NCBI RefSeq assembly: GCF_000808015.1
Contig: NZ_JWHR01000074.1
Location: 1-16,732 of the forward strand
Source: Terrisporobacter othiniensis
Lineage (GTDB): Bacteria > Bacillota > Clostridia > Peptostreptococcales > Peptostreptococcaceae
Length of the DNA: 16,732 nt
Reading direction: 5' to 3'
This document shows positions 1 through 7,071 of the stretch, one piece after another. Under the pieces are notes generated by a model. That model was not told the DNA's origin. It ran no database searches and worked only from the letters and a program-made list of their open reading frames with translations. Numbering within the stretch: the stretch's first letter is position 1; every line of letters starts with the position of its first letter. Made by a program: the position numbers and the translations under genes.

Positions 1-194
1 TATTGAAAGAAATTGAAGAAAATAATGAATGTTATACAGTAAAAAATTTAAAAGTAAATGGAAAAGATATTATGGCATTAGGTTATGAAAATAAAGCGGT
101 AGGAGAAATTCTTAATTATCTTTTAAAAGAAGTGATAATCAAACCAGGTTTAAATGAAAAAAGTTTGCTTATTGAAAAAATACAAGAAATATAA
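1..194 (+). CDS. cca: CCA tRNA nucleotidyltransferase, C-terminal fragment (partial at 5' edge)
   Basis: The window opens inside this gene; about 63 residues and the TAA stop remain, and the true start lies upstream. The tail reads NGKDIMALGYENKAVGEIL and then NYLLKEVIIKPGLNEKSLL, which resembles the C-terminal arm of bacterial CCA-adding enzymes and related poly(A) polymerases (typically NG.DL..LG...G..IGEIL..L...V...P..N). These enzymes add or repair the 3' CCA end of tRNA. None of the catalytic nucleotidyltransferase head is in the window, so the call rests on this tail alone. No clear hairpin terminator follows before steA. Confidence 0.72.
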   Translation, partial: LKEIEENNECYTVKNLKVNGKDIMALGYENKAVGEILNYLLKEVIIKPGLNEKSLLIEKIQEI

Positions 195-272
195 CTAATC
201 GTTTTTTAAAAATAAAAAAACATATAATAATTTATAAAACTATAAAATATTTCCTTTGTTCTTAAATAATGT

Positions 273-278
273 TATAAT
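273..278 (+). promoter_or_regulatory. Candidate sigma-A -10 box upstream of steA
   Basis: A perfect TATAAT lies 38 bases before the steA start in the 121-base gap after the CCA enzyme gene. No good -35 hexamer sits 16-18 bases upstream (TTTCCT at 250-255 is weak), so the -10 match could be chance in AT-rich DNA. It is the only sensible place for the promoter of the following six-gene run. Confidence 0.42.
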
Positions 279-315
279 GTTATATGATTTTAATAAAATA
301 TCGGAGGTTTTAATT

Positions 316-1437
316 ATGAGAGTGGAAGCCCCTATTAAAGTAGATAGAAAAACAAAAAGGCTTGCGAAGAGACTTACAGGGGGAGAAATTGCAGTTATCA
401 ATCATATGGATATAGATGAAGTAGCTGCCAATTCCCTTGTAGAAGGTAAAGTAAAATTAGTAATTAACGCAGCCCAGTCTATAAGTGGGAAATATCCAAA
501 TAAAGGGCCAGGAATATTAACAGATAAAAATATTTTAATTATAGATAATGTTGGACAAGAATTATTTGATGAATTAAAAGAAGGGCAAATAATAGAAGTA
601 AACAATGGGCAAATCTATAGAGATGGACAACTTTTGGGAGAAGGTAGTGTACTAGACAAAGAAAAAGTATCTATAAAAATAAAAGAAGCTTATGATAATA
701 TGTCTGTAGAATTAGATAGATTCATAGATAATACTATAGAATATGCAAAAAAAGAAAAAGGCTTCATCTTAGGAGAAGTTGAAATCCCTAAAGTAAAAAC
801 AAAATACAAGGATAGACACGTATTAGTTGTAGTTAGAGGGCAAGATTACAAAGAAGACTTAAGTACAATAATTTCTTACATAGAAGAAGTAAAACCAGTG
901 CTTGTAGGAGTAGATGGTGGTGCAGATGCTTTAGTAGAATTTGGATATGTTCCAGATGTTATAGTTGGAGATATGGACAGTGTTAGTGATGAAACACTAA
1001 AAAAAGCAGGTGAAATAGTTGTACATGCTTATGTGGATGGAAGGGCACCAGGACTAAAAAGAATACAAGATTTAGGACTTGATGCAATAGTGTTTCCAGC
1101 ACCTGGAACAAGTGAAGATATTGCTATGCTTACAGCTTATGAATATGGAGCAGAGCTAATTGTTGCAGTTGGGACACATTCTAACATGATAGACTTCTTG
1201 GAAAAAGGAAGAAAAGGTATGGCTAGTACATTCCTTGTAAGATTAAAAATAGGGTCTAAATTAATAGATGCTAAAGGTGTTAACCTACTATATAAAAGCA
1301 AATTGAAAATCAAATATATTTGGGCTATGATAATAGCAGCATTATTCCCAGTACTAATACTTGCTTATTTATCACCAACAACACAGCAATTTATCAGAAT
1401 AATACAGTTAAAATTAAAATTACTATTAAATATGTAA
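316..1437 (+). CDS. steA: SteA-like putative cytokinetic ring protein (thiamine pyrophosphokinase-like fold)
   Basis: A 373-residue protein. The ATG at 316 is chosen because CGGAGGT at 302-308 sits just before it; an in-frame TTG at 256 has no ribosome site and overlaps the promoter region. The central part has a thiamine-pyrophosphokinase-like nucleotide-binding core: VGVDGGAD near residues 197-204 and VGDMDS near 217-222. A single hydrophobic segment near residues 335-352 (IWAMIIAALFPVLILAYL) anchors the C-terminus, followed by a short basic tail. In actinobacteria SteA works with SteB at the septum and affects daughter-cell separation; a division or envelope role here is inferred from that family. 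The next gene encodes a SteB/MctB-like partner 22 bases downstream. It is unlikely to be a real thiamine kinase, given the extended N-terminal domain and the membrane anchor. Confidence 0.85.
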   Translation: MRVEAPIKVDRKTKRLAKRLTGGEIAVINHMDIDEVAANSLVEGKVKLVINAAQSISGKYPNKGPGILTDKNILIIDNVGQELFDELKEGQIIEVNNGQIYRDGQLLGEGSVLDKEKVSIKIKEAYDNMSVELDRFIDNTIEYAKKEKGFILGEVEIPKVKTKYKDRHVLVVVRGQDYKEDLSTIISYIEEVKPVLVGVDGGADALVEFGYVPDVIVGDMDSVSDETLKKAGEIVVHAYVDGRAPGLKRIQDLGLDAIVFPAPGTSEDIAMLTAYEYGAELIVAVGTHSNMIDFLEKGRKGMASTFLVRLKIGSKLIDAKGVNLLYKSKLKIKYIWAMIIAALFPVLILAYLSPTTQQFIRIIQLKLKLLLNM

Positions 1438-1459
1438 TATATAAATTAGGAGGATTAAT

Positions 1460-2341
1460 ATGAATATAAATATGAAGTACTATATAGTCACAATTGGTGC
1501 TATATTTATAGCTTTAGGTGTAGGAATACTAGTTGGATTTAACTTAAACTATGATCAAGCTTTAAGTAAGCAACAAAGTGAAGTACTTGAAAGCTTTAAT
1601 ACAGAATTTGAAGATCTAAAGGATAAGAATAAAAATTTACAAGCGGAAATTGAATCGTTAAATGGAGATATAGAAGCAACAAGAGAATATATTGATAAAA
1701 ATGTTGATGTATTAACAGCAGATGTATTAACAGATAAAAATACTGGAATAATACTAACAAGCGAAAACCATGACTACAGCGAAGAAATAGAAAAATTAAT
1801 AACAAATGCTAATGGTAAAGTATCTTTCAATATAGTAATAAAAGATAATATAAGTGATGAGGAAAAGTTAGCTAATTTATCTAAAGATTTAAATAAAACA
1901 TTTAAATCATCACAAGATGTAATAAACTACATAATAAGCTCTTTAGGTAGTACAAAAGGATATGACCAATTATACGCTTTAGAAGATTTAGGTGTAATAA
2001 AAATAAATAATATAGACGAAAAGAAATACCAAGATTATGATTCAGTAGTTTTACTTGGAGAATTAACTGGAAAAGATGCGAAAGTAAAGTTTGATGCAAA
2101 AGAAAAATTAGTTTTAGATGGATTAAAAGAAGAAAACAAATACTTAGTGGCTGTTACTCAAAGTGATAGCAATAATGAAATTTTAAAATTATATTCAGAA
2201 AATAATATATCAACAATAGATAATATAAATGAAGGTATGGGTAAAATTTCTCTAACTACATTATTAAAAAATCAAAACATAGTTGGTAATTATGGAAATT
2301 CTGATTTAGCAAAAGAACTAATTGCTTATGAAAATAACTAA
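1460..2341 (+). CDS. SteB / MctB-family (DUF3186) membrane-anchored protein, partner of SteA
   Basis: A 293-residue protein starting at ATG 1460 with AGGAGG at 1448-1453. The N-terminus MNINMKYYIVTIGAIFIALG begins one transmembrane helix (about residues 7-26, ending VGILVGF), followed by a predicted coiled coil (about 33-75, rich in K, E and Q) and a soluble alpha/beta region. This is the layout of the family annotated as copper transporter MctB in mycobacteria and SteB in corynebacteria. The N-in orientation places most of the protein outside the membrane. No metal-binding Cys or His cluster is visible, so a copper role is not supported; pairing with steA makes the SteB role more likely. Codon use matches its neighbours. 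Confidence 0.8.
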   Translation: MNINMKYYIVTIGAIFIALGVGILVGFNLNYDQALSKQQSEVLESFNTEFEDLKDKNKNLQAEIESLNGDIEATREYIDKNVDVLTADVLTDKNTGIILTSENHDYSEEIEKLITNANGKVSFNIVIKDNISDEEKLANLSKDLNKTFKSSQDVINYIISSLGSTKGYDQLYALEDLGVIKINNIDEKKYQDYDSVVLLGELTGKDAKVKFDAKEKLVLDGLKEENKYLVAVTQSDSNNEILKLYSENNISTIDNINEGMGKISLTTLLKNQNIVGNYGNSDLAKELIAYENN

Positions 2342-2362
2342 TAATTAAAGGAGAATAAGAAA

Positions 2363-3055
2363 ATGAATCCTTATTTAAGTATAATAATACCAGCATATAA
2401 CGAAGAAAATAAAATTAAGGATACACTAGAAAATATAAAAAATATTGAAGAAATAAGTGAAATAATAGTAGTCGATGATGGTTCTAGTGATAATACTTCA
2501 AAGGTAGCTAAAGAAGTAAAAAGTGATAAAATAACTGTTATAACTCAAGACAAAAATAGAGGTAAGGGTTATGCTTTAAATAATGGTTTAAAAGTTGCCA
2601 TGACAAAAGCCGATATCATAGGTTTTTTAGATGCAGATCTTGGTAGTTCATCAAATGAAATCTCAAAATTAATAACACCAATATTAAATGATGAAGCAGA
2701 TGTTATAATAGCAAAGTTCCCTCCTGCAAAGAAAAAGGGAGGACTTGGATTTGTTAAAGGCCTTGCAAAAGAATCTGTACTTGAAATGACGGGAGTAGAA
2801 TTAGACGCTACTTTATCAGGTCAAAGATTGTTTAAAAAAGAAGTATTAGAAAAATTTGATGAAATTCCATTTGGATATGGCGTGGAAGTCGGTATGACCA
2901 TAGACATATTAAAATATGGATATAGAATAAAAGAAGTACTAGTTAATATGACTCATAGTGAAACGGGAAGAGATTTAAAAGGCTTTATTCATAGAGGAAA
3001 ACAATATTATCACATTAAGAAAGTACTAAAACAAAAGAAAAAAGAATGGAGGTAA
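2363..3055 (+). CDS. GT2-family glycosyltransferase
   Basis: A 230-residue GT-A fold glycosyltransferase starting at ATG 2363 behind AAAGGAGA (2347-2354). Visible motifs are SIIIPAYNEE (6-15), the nucleotide-binding VVDDGSSDNT (36-45) and the metal-binding DADLG (90-94). There is no transmembrane helix, so it is probably cytosolic or peripheral, ending in a very basic tail (KKVLKQKKKEWR) that may touch the membrane surface. Sequence type is close to dolichol-phosphate mannosyltransferase-like GT2 enzymes, but donor and acceptor cannot be read from sequence. It lies 4 bases before a MraY/WecA-like gene, so the two probably act on the same polyprenyl-linked envelope glycan (inference). Confidence 0.88.
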   Translation: MNPYLSIIIPAYNEENKIKDTLENIKNIEEISEIIVVDDGSSDNTSKVAKEVKSDKITVITQDKNRGKGYALNNGLKVAMTKADIIGFLDADLGSSSNEISKLITPILNDEADVIIAKFPPAKKKGGLGFVKGLAKESVLEMTGVELDATLSGQRLFKKEVLEKFDEIPFGYGVEVGMTIDILKYGYRIKEVLVNMTHSETGRDLKGFIHRGKQYYHIKKVLKQKKKEWR

Positions 3056-3059
3056 TATA

Positions 3060-3884
3060 TTGTATTCATATGTATTTAGAGGAATAATATTTTTGTTAGG
3101 CTTAATAGGAACATACCTAATGATACCTTTATTCAAAAACTTACTAGTTGATAGCAATTGTATAAGACCTAATTACAAAGGAGAAATGATACCTGTTAGT
3201 ATGGGGATAGTCTTTCTTCCAATGATAATTATAAACGGAATTATTGTGGCATTTTTTACAGTAGATTTTGTAAGCATGACATGTTTATTTTTATTTATAT
3301 TTGGAATGATGGCTATGTTTTTTGCAGGTATAATAGATGATACCATAGGAAATAGAGATGTAAGTGGACTAAAGGGTCACTTTAAAAGTCTTTTTAAAGG
3401 AAAACTTACAACAGGAGGATTTAAGGCCTTATTTGGAGGTTTTGTAGGACTTATAATATCAGTGTGTATATCTAAAAATATTATTGATATTATAGTAAAT
3501 ACTTTGATTATAGCATTGTCCACTAACTTTATGAATTTATTTGACTTAAGACCTGGTAGAGCAATAAAGGTATATTTAGTTATAATAATTATAATCTTAT
3601 TTACATTAACTGGTTATATACAAATGTTACCTTTATTAATACTTCCAAATGTAATTGCTTATTTTAATTATGATTTAAAAGCAAAAGCTATGATGGGGGA
3701 TACTGGTTCAAATGTACTTGGAATATCTATAGGTATCTTAATGGCGCTTGGTTACACGCTTAATGTAAGAATAGCATGGTTAATATTTTTAATATTAATA
3801 CACATATTAACTGAAAAATTTTCTTTAACAAAAATTATAGAAAAAAACAAAGTATTAAATTTTATTGATAGATTGGGAAGGTAA
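3060..3884 (+). CDS. MraY/WecA-like polyprenyl-phosphate sugar-1-phosphate transferase (PNPT superfamily)
   Basis: A 274-residue polytopic membrane protein. Start is TTG 3060, supported by TGGAGGTAA at 3047-3055 and by conserved sequence running from the first residues. It has about eight to nine hydrophobic helices. PNPT signatures are present: IIDDTIGNRD with the Asp pair D93-D94, NLFDLRPGRA (159-168) in place of the usual NLxDGxDGL loop, and MGDTGSNVLG (212-221). The family transfers sugar-1-phosphate from a UDP-sugar to undecaprenyl phosphate. The protein is shorter than MraY (over 320 residues), and I see no HH(H) motif near the C-terminus, only a single H248 in LIHILTEKFS. Substrate is therefore uncertain. 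It overlaps no gene and is followed 4 bases later by the DUF3866 start. Confidence 0.82.
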   Translation: MYSYVFRGIIFLLGLIGTYLMIPLFKNLLVDSNCIRPNYKGEMIPVSMGIVFLPMIIINGIIVAFFTVDFVSMTCLFLFIFGMMAMFFAGIIDDTIGNRDVSGLKGHFKSLFKGKLTTGGFKALFGGFVGLIISVCISKNIIDIIVNTLIIALSTNFMNLFDLRPGRAIKVYLVIIIIILFTLTGYIQMLPLLILPNVIAYFNYDLKAKAMMGDTGSNVLGISIGILMALGYTLNVRIAWLIFLILIHILTEKFSLTKIIEKNKVLNFIDRLGR

Positions 3885-3888
3885 TCTT

Positions 3889-4986
3889 ATGATTAGTAAA
3901 AAAGTAGGAATAGTAGAGGAAATAGCTGATAGTAGTGAAGTATTAGATGATATAAGAGTTAATATTAATGGACAAATACAAAGAGCTTATAACTATCCTA
4001 AAATAACTGGAGAAGTAAATATAGGCGATGAAGTAATATTAAATACTACTGCAGTTGAACTAAGTCTTGGTACTGGTGGATATCACTTTGTTATAGCAAA
4101 TTTAAATAACAAAGAATCTGATTTATCACCAGGTGGTCATATAATGAAGCTTAGATACACTCCTTATCAAATAAAAGTAAATGCTGTAGAAGATCATGAA
4201 AGTGAATATCATGATATAATAAATAACTTTGAAACTTTAGATGATATGCCAGTTGTTGTAGGGACGCTTCATAGTATGTTAATTCCTTTTGTAGCATCAT
4301 ACAAAAGACATAATCCAAACAAAAAGCTAGTATATATAATGACTGACGGAGCAGCGCTTCCGATTTATTTAAGTAAAAATGTACAAAACCTAAAAGAAAA
4401 AAACTTAATTGATAGTACTATTACTATTGGAAATGCTTTTGGCGGTGATTATGAATGTATTAATATATATACAGCTTTAATTACAGCAAAAGAAATAATT
4501 AAGGCTGATGCAGTGTTTGTATCTATGGGACCTGGTATAGCAGGAACTGGTACTAAATATGGATTTACAGGTATGGAGCAAGGACCTATATTAGATGCTG
4601 TTAGAAAACTAGGAGGAAATCCTATAGCTATTCCTAGGATAAGTTTTGCTGATTTAAGAGAAAGACATAGGGGAATATCACATCATGCAATTACCATATT
4701 TAAAGAAATTGTAAATGTGAATGTAAATATTCCTGTAACTATTTATGATAAAGAAAAATTTGATTACATAAAAAAACAAGTAAAAGATAATAAATTATTT
4801 GATAAACATAATATAATTTATCTGGAAAATAATAAATGTAAAGAAGATTTGGATTATTTTAACCTTAAAGCAAGAAGTATGGGCAGAAATTACGAACAAG
4901 ATAAGGAATTTTTCGATGCGGCAAGTACGGCTGCATATTACTTAATGGAGGTTTGTGATGATAACGAAGGAGACTACTGTAAGTAG
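3889..4986 (+). CDS. DUF3866 family protein, function unknown
   Basis: A 365-residue soluble protein. ATG 3889 is preferred over an upstream in-frame start at 3865, because the latter lies inside the previous gene; GGGAAGGT (3875-3882) serves as ribosome site. The N-terminus (MISKKVGIVEEIADSSEVLD) and the segment around NTTAVELSLGTGGYHFVIAN match my recollection of the DUF3866 family, which is conserved next to NUDIX ADP-ribose pyrophosphatase genes in Firmicutes. Glycine-rich stretches (SMGPGIAGTGTKYGFTGMEQ, then GP) suggest a ligand-binding loop. No catalytic motif is recognised. The last 29 bases overlap the NUDIX gene, so the pair is probably translationally coupled. Confidence 0.82.
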   Translation: MISKKVGIVEEIADSSEVLDDIRVNINGQIQRAYNYPKITGEVNIGDEVILNTTAVELSLGTGGYHFVIANLNNKESDLSPGGHIMKLRYTPYQIKVNAVEDHESEYHDIINNFETLDDMPVVVGTLHSMLIPFVASYKRHNPNKKLVYIMTDGAALPIYLSKNVQNLKEKNLIDSTITIGNAFGGDYECINIYTALITAKEIIKADAVFVSMGPGIAGTGTKYGFTGMEQGPILDAVRKLGGNPIAIPRISFADLRERHRGISHHAITIFKEIVNVNVNIPVTIYDKEKFDYIKKQVKDNKLFDKHNIIYLENNKCKEDLDYFNLKARSMGRNYEQDKEFFDAASTAAYYLMEVCDDNEGDYCK

Positions 4987-5488
4987 TGATTTAATTTACA
5001 CTGGTAAAACTATTCAGCTTAGAGTAGACACAGTGGAGGTGCCTAATAAAGGATATCAAAAAAGGGAAATAATTGAACATAAAGGCGCAGTGGCTATAGT
5101 TGCCATAACAGATGATAATAAAATTGTATTAGTTAAGCAATACAGAAAAGCAATAGAAAGAGAATTATATGAACTACCTGCTGGTAAAATTGAAATTGGT
5201 GAGACACCCCTTGATTGTGCTATAAGAGAATTAAAAGAAGAAACGGGTTATAGTGTAGACAGTTTAAAATTAATTCATAAGTACTATACTACACCAGGAT
5301 TTTCTAATCAGATGGTATTTATTTATCTAGCTAAAAATTTAATTCCAGGGGAGAGTCACTTGGAAGAAGATGAATTTTTAGAGGTTTACGAGATTGATAG
5401 AGAAGAAGCTTACAATATGGTTATTAGCAACGAGATTTGTGATTCAAAAACTGTTATTGGATTATTATTAACTAAAGAATTAATATAA
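4958..5488 (+). CDS. NUDIX hydrolase, ADP-ribose pyrophosphatase type
   Basis: A 176-residue protein with a complete NUDIX box at about residues 77-99 (GKIEIGET, then PLDCAIRELKEETGY), fitting G-x5-E-x7-RE-x2-EE-x-G-hydrophobic. The neighbourhood (KGAVAIVAITDDNKIVLVKQ, then YR) and the downstream TTPGFSNQ are typical of ADP-ribose pyrophosphatases (NudF type), which hydrolyse ADP-ribose to AMP and ribose-5-phosphate. ATG 4958 is preferred to GTG 4955 because GGAGGT (4947-4952) gives a 5-base spacer to the ATG but only 2 to the GTG. The start lies inside the DUF3866 gene. No terminator separates it from spoIIM, so transcripts from the steA run probably continue. Confidence 0.87.
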   Translation: MITKETTVSSDLIYTGKTIQLRVDTVEVPNKGYQKREIIEHKGAVAIVAITDDNKIVLVKQYRKAIERELYELPAGKIEIGETPLDCAIRELKEETGYSVDSLKLIHKYYTTPGFSNQMVFIYLAKNLIPGESHLEEDEFLEVYEIDREEAYNMVISNEICDSKTVIGLLLTKELI

Positions 5489-5489
5489 A

Positions 5490-5518
5490 GCATAACCTCC
5501 TCTTTGATAACATAAATA
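5490..5518 (+). promoter_or_regulatory. Candidate sigma-E promoter for spoIIM, inside the hairpin
   Basis: GCATAAC (5490-5496), a 14-base spacer and CATAAATA (5511-5518) resemble the sporulation sigma-E consensus KMATATT-N14-CATACAMT (5 of 7 and 5 of 8 matches). Expected transcript start is about 5525, leaving a leader of roughly 20 bases carrying the ribosome site. spoIIM is sigma-E-dependent in Bacillus subtilis. The -35 box overlaps the 5' arm of the inverted repeat, and the -10 box overlaps the inner stem and loop. Confidence 0.5.
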
Positions 5519-5542
5519 TATGTTAGGATAAGAGGAGGTTAT
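5492..5542 (+). promoter_or_regulatory. Long hairpin sequestering the spoIIM ribosome-binding site
   Basis: ATAACCTCCTCTT (5492-5504) is the perfect 13-base reverse complement of AAGAGGAGGTTAT (5530-5542). An inner 7-bp stem, TAACATA (5508-5514) with TATGTTA (5519-5525), closes on the loop AATA. The 3' arm contains the whole spoIIM Shine-Dalgarno AGGAGGT (5533-5539). In RNA reading through from the NUDIX gene the site would be paired with an anti-Shine-Dalgarno strand. There is no U-tract after the stem, so it is not a Rho-independent terminator. Confidence 0.85.
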
Positions 5543-5546
5543 AAAT

Positions 5547-6158
5547 TTGAGAAAAACAATAAGAAAAAAAGATAATTTAAGAGTAAGTAAAGAAATAATT
5601 TATTTAAGCGTTATTTTTATTGTATTTGTGGCTATAGGAACTTATTTAAATAAGATTTTTTCAAATGGACAAGATATAGTACTAGATAGTATAAATAATT
5701 TGTATGACTACTATAGCCAGGGAAGTGATATAAACATAAGTGCTGTAATTTTTTCTAATTTGAGAGAAAATATTATTTTCTTAGGGAGTATAGTATTATT
5801 TTCATTGTTTGTACTTACTTTTCCATTAGCTATAATAAGTTTTTTATTAAAAGGAATATCAATAGGCTATACTATTAATAGCTTAATTTTATTAATTAAG
5901 CTTAAAAGTATAAAAATGATATTGATTATGGTAATAAAAAATTTTATTATAATACCAGGGGCAATATTAATTATTGCATTTAGTTTTTACTACATTAGAA
6001 ATATTTACGAAGAATATAAACGAGGAAGAAAAGAAGGGATCTTATTTTTAGGTAGAAGATACTTGTTAAATGGTATTATTATAATAATAGTTTGTACATC
6101 AGCACAATTATTATTAAATGCAATTAGCATTGGCATTTTGCAATTCCTAGTAAGATAA
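5547..6158 (+). CDS. spoIIM: Stage II sporulation protein M
   Basis: A 203-residue integral membrane protein with about five hydrophobic segments (near 18-35, 76-100, 121-131, 133-150 and 173-199) and a basic N-terminus (MRKTIRKKDNLRVSKE). Size, topology and the central LTFPLAIISFLLKGISIGYT, continuing INSL, agree with SpoIIM. In Bacillus SpoIIM joins SpoIID and SpoIIP in the mother-cell complex that remodels peptidoglycan during forespore engulfment. The start is TTG 5547, 7 bases after AGGAGGT; no ATG lies nearby in frame. Its ribosome site lies in a strong hairpin with a sigma-E-like promoter inside, suggesting mother-cell-specific translation as well as transcription. The gene is 12 bases upstream of the xerD-like gene, an association I recall from related clostridia. 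Confidence 0.88.
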   Translation: MRKTIRKKDNLRVSKEIIYLSVIFIVFVAIGTYLNKIFSNGQDIVLDSINNLYDYYSQGSDINISAVIFSNLRENIIFLGSIVLFSLFVLTFPLAIISFLLKGISIGYTINSLILLIKLKSIKMILIMVIKNFIIIPGAILIIAFSFYYIRNIYEEYKRGRKEGILFLGRRYLLNGIIIIIVCTSAQLLLNAISIGILQFLVR

Positions 6159-6170
6159 AAGGAGTTATTT

Positions 6171-7058
6171 ATGGAAGTTTTACAACAATATATTGATTAT
6201 ATTAAATGCAAAAAAAAATTATCAGAAAATACCATATGTTCATATTATACGGATATTAAAAAGTATATAGATTATTTGCAGTCTGAGCATATTGAAATTA
6301 AAGATGTAGCAGAGTATGATATTATTAATTTTCTGGTGAATTTAGAAAAACAAAATATTTCTGTTGCTACAGTATCAAGAGTAACTTCTTCTGTTAAGTC
6401 TTTTCATGAATATTTATTTTTAAATCGTATTAGCGAAACCAATCCAGCTAATAATATAAAAAAACCAAAAATAAAAAGAGAAAATGTTGAAATTTTAACT
6501 GAAGAAGAAGTTGAAGCTCTTTTGAAGTTTCCTGATTTAGATAGCCCTAAAAAGATAAGGGATAAGGCTATTTTTGAAACATTATATGGTACAGGAATAA
6601 GAGTTTCAGAACTTGTTGAACTAAATCTACAAGATGTAGACTTGCAAATTGATTATCTATATTGTAATACAGGAAAGAATCAAAGAGTAATACCTCTTTG
6701 TGAAATAACTAAATTATATCTGGAAAAATATATAAAAGAAGGAAGAGTCAATTTAGCTAAAACAGATGAAGAAGCATTATTTGTTAATGCCCAAGGACAA
6801 AGGTTCACAAGACAGGGTCTTTGGAAAGTTATCAAAAAATATGCTAATATGGCTAATATAAGTAAAAATATTAATCCTAGTATACTTAGACATTCATTTG
6901 CCATACATTTACTAAAAGGAGGTGCAAATGTGGCTGTTGTAAGTAGAATTTTAGGAAACTCTAATTTGTCTAGTTTACAGCTATATTTAAACCAAATGGA
7001 CAATAATGTTAGGAAAGAAATTAAGGACAAGCATCCAAGGAAAAAAGAAGACATATAA
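6171..7058 (+). CDS. XerD-like tyrosine recombinase with substituted catalytic residues
   Basis: A 295-residue protein with the two-domain Xer layout: an N-terminal core-binding domain (about 1-95) and a C-terminal catalytic domain (about 105-290). ATG 6171 follows AAAAGGAG. Aligned by eye with E. coli XerD, the first Arg (R144 in GTGIRVSEL), the second Arg (R240 in ILRHSF) and the nucleophile Tyr (Y272 in LQLYLN) are kept. The His of HxxR is S237, the second His (LLGH) is N263 (ILGNSN), and the beta-hairpin Lys falls on T167 or is shifted by two. Members of the family resolve chromosome dimers at dif; with three of six active-site positions changed this copy may be slow, partner-dependent or inactive. 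It sits between spoIIM and deoB, with 13 bases before the next start. Confidence 0.85.
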   Translation: MEVLQQYIDYIKCKKKLSENTICSYYTDIKKYIDYLQSEHIEIKDVAEYDIINFLVNLEKQNISVATVSRVTSSVKSFHEYLFLNRISETNPANNIKKPKIKRENVEILTEEEVEALLKFPDLDSPKKIRDKAIFETLYGTGIRVSELVELNLQDVDLQIDYLYCNTGKNQRVIPLCEITKLYLEKYIKEGRVNLAKTDEEALFVNAQGQRFTRQGLWKVIKKYANMANISKNINPSILRHSFAIHLLKGGANVAVVSRILGNSNLSSLQLYLNQMDNNVRKEIKDKHPRKKEDI

Positions 7059-7071
7059 GGAGGAAATTTGT

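Noticed and set aside
256..315. Upstream TTG start adding 20 residues to SteA
   Set aside because: No ribosome site precedes it and it overlaps the -10 element; ATG 316 has CGGAGGT at the right distance and begins family-like sequence.
1460..2341. Copper transporter annotation for the MctB-family protein
   Set aside because: No metal-binding Cys/His/Met cluster is visible and the neighbour is steA, so a SteB-like role fits better.
5492..5542. Rho-independent terminator between the NUDIX gene and spoIIM
   Set aside because: The stem is strong, but neither side carries a T-run (ATAAATTTG follows the 3' arm), and the 3' arm is the spoIIM ribosome site.
6680..7054. Minus-strand open frame of 124 codons
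   Set aside because: Fully antisense to the catalytic domain of the xerD-like gene, with no recognisable domain or start signal.
6171..7058. Phage or integrative-element integrase with attachment sites
   Set aside because: No phage or conjugation genes, no tRNA and no flanking direct repeats are seen; operon-like spacing with spoIIM and deoB argues for a resident gene.
7006..7071. Upstream start extending phosphopentomutase by 22 residues
   Set aside because: The extension is the shifted-frame end of the xerD-like gene; phosphopentomutases begin at the MNRVIWMVIDSVG block, and AAGGAGG precedes ATG 7072.
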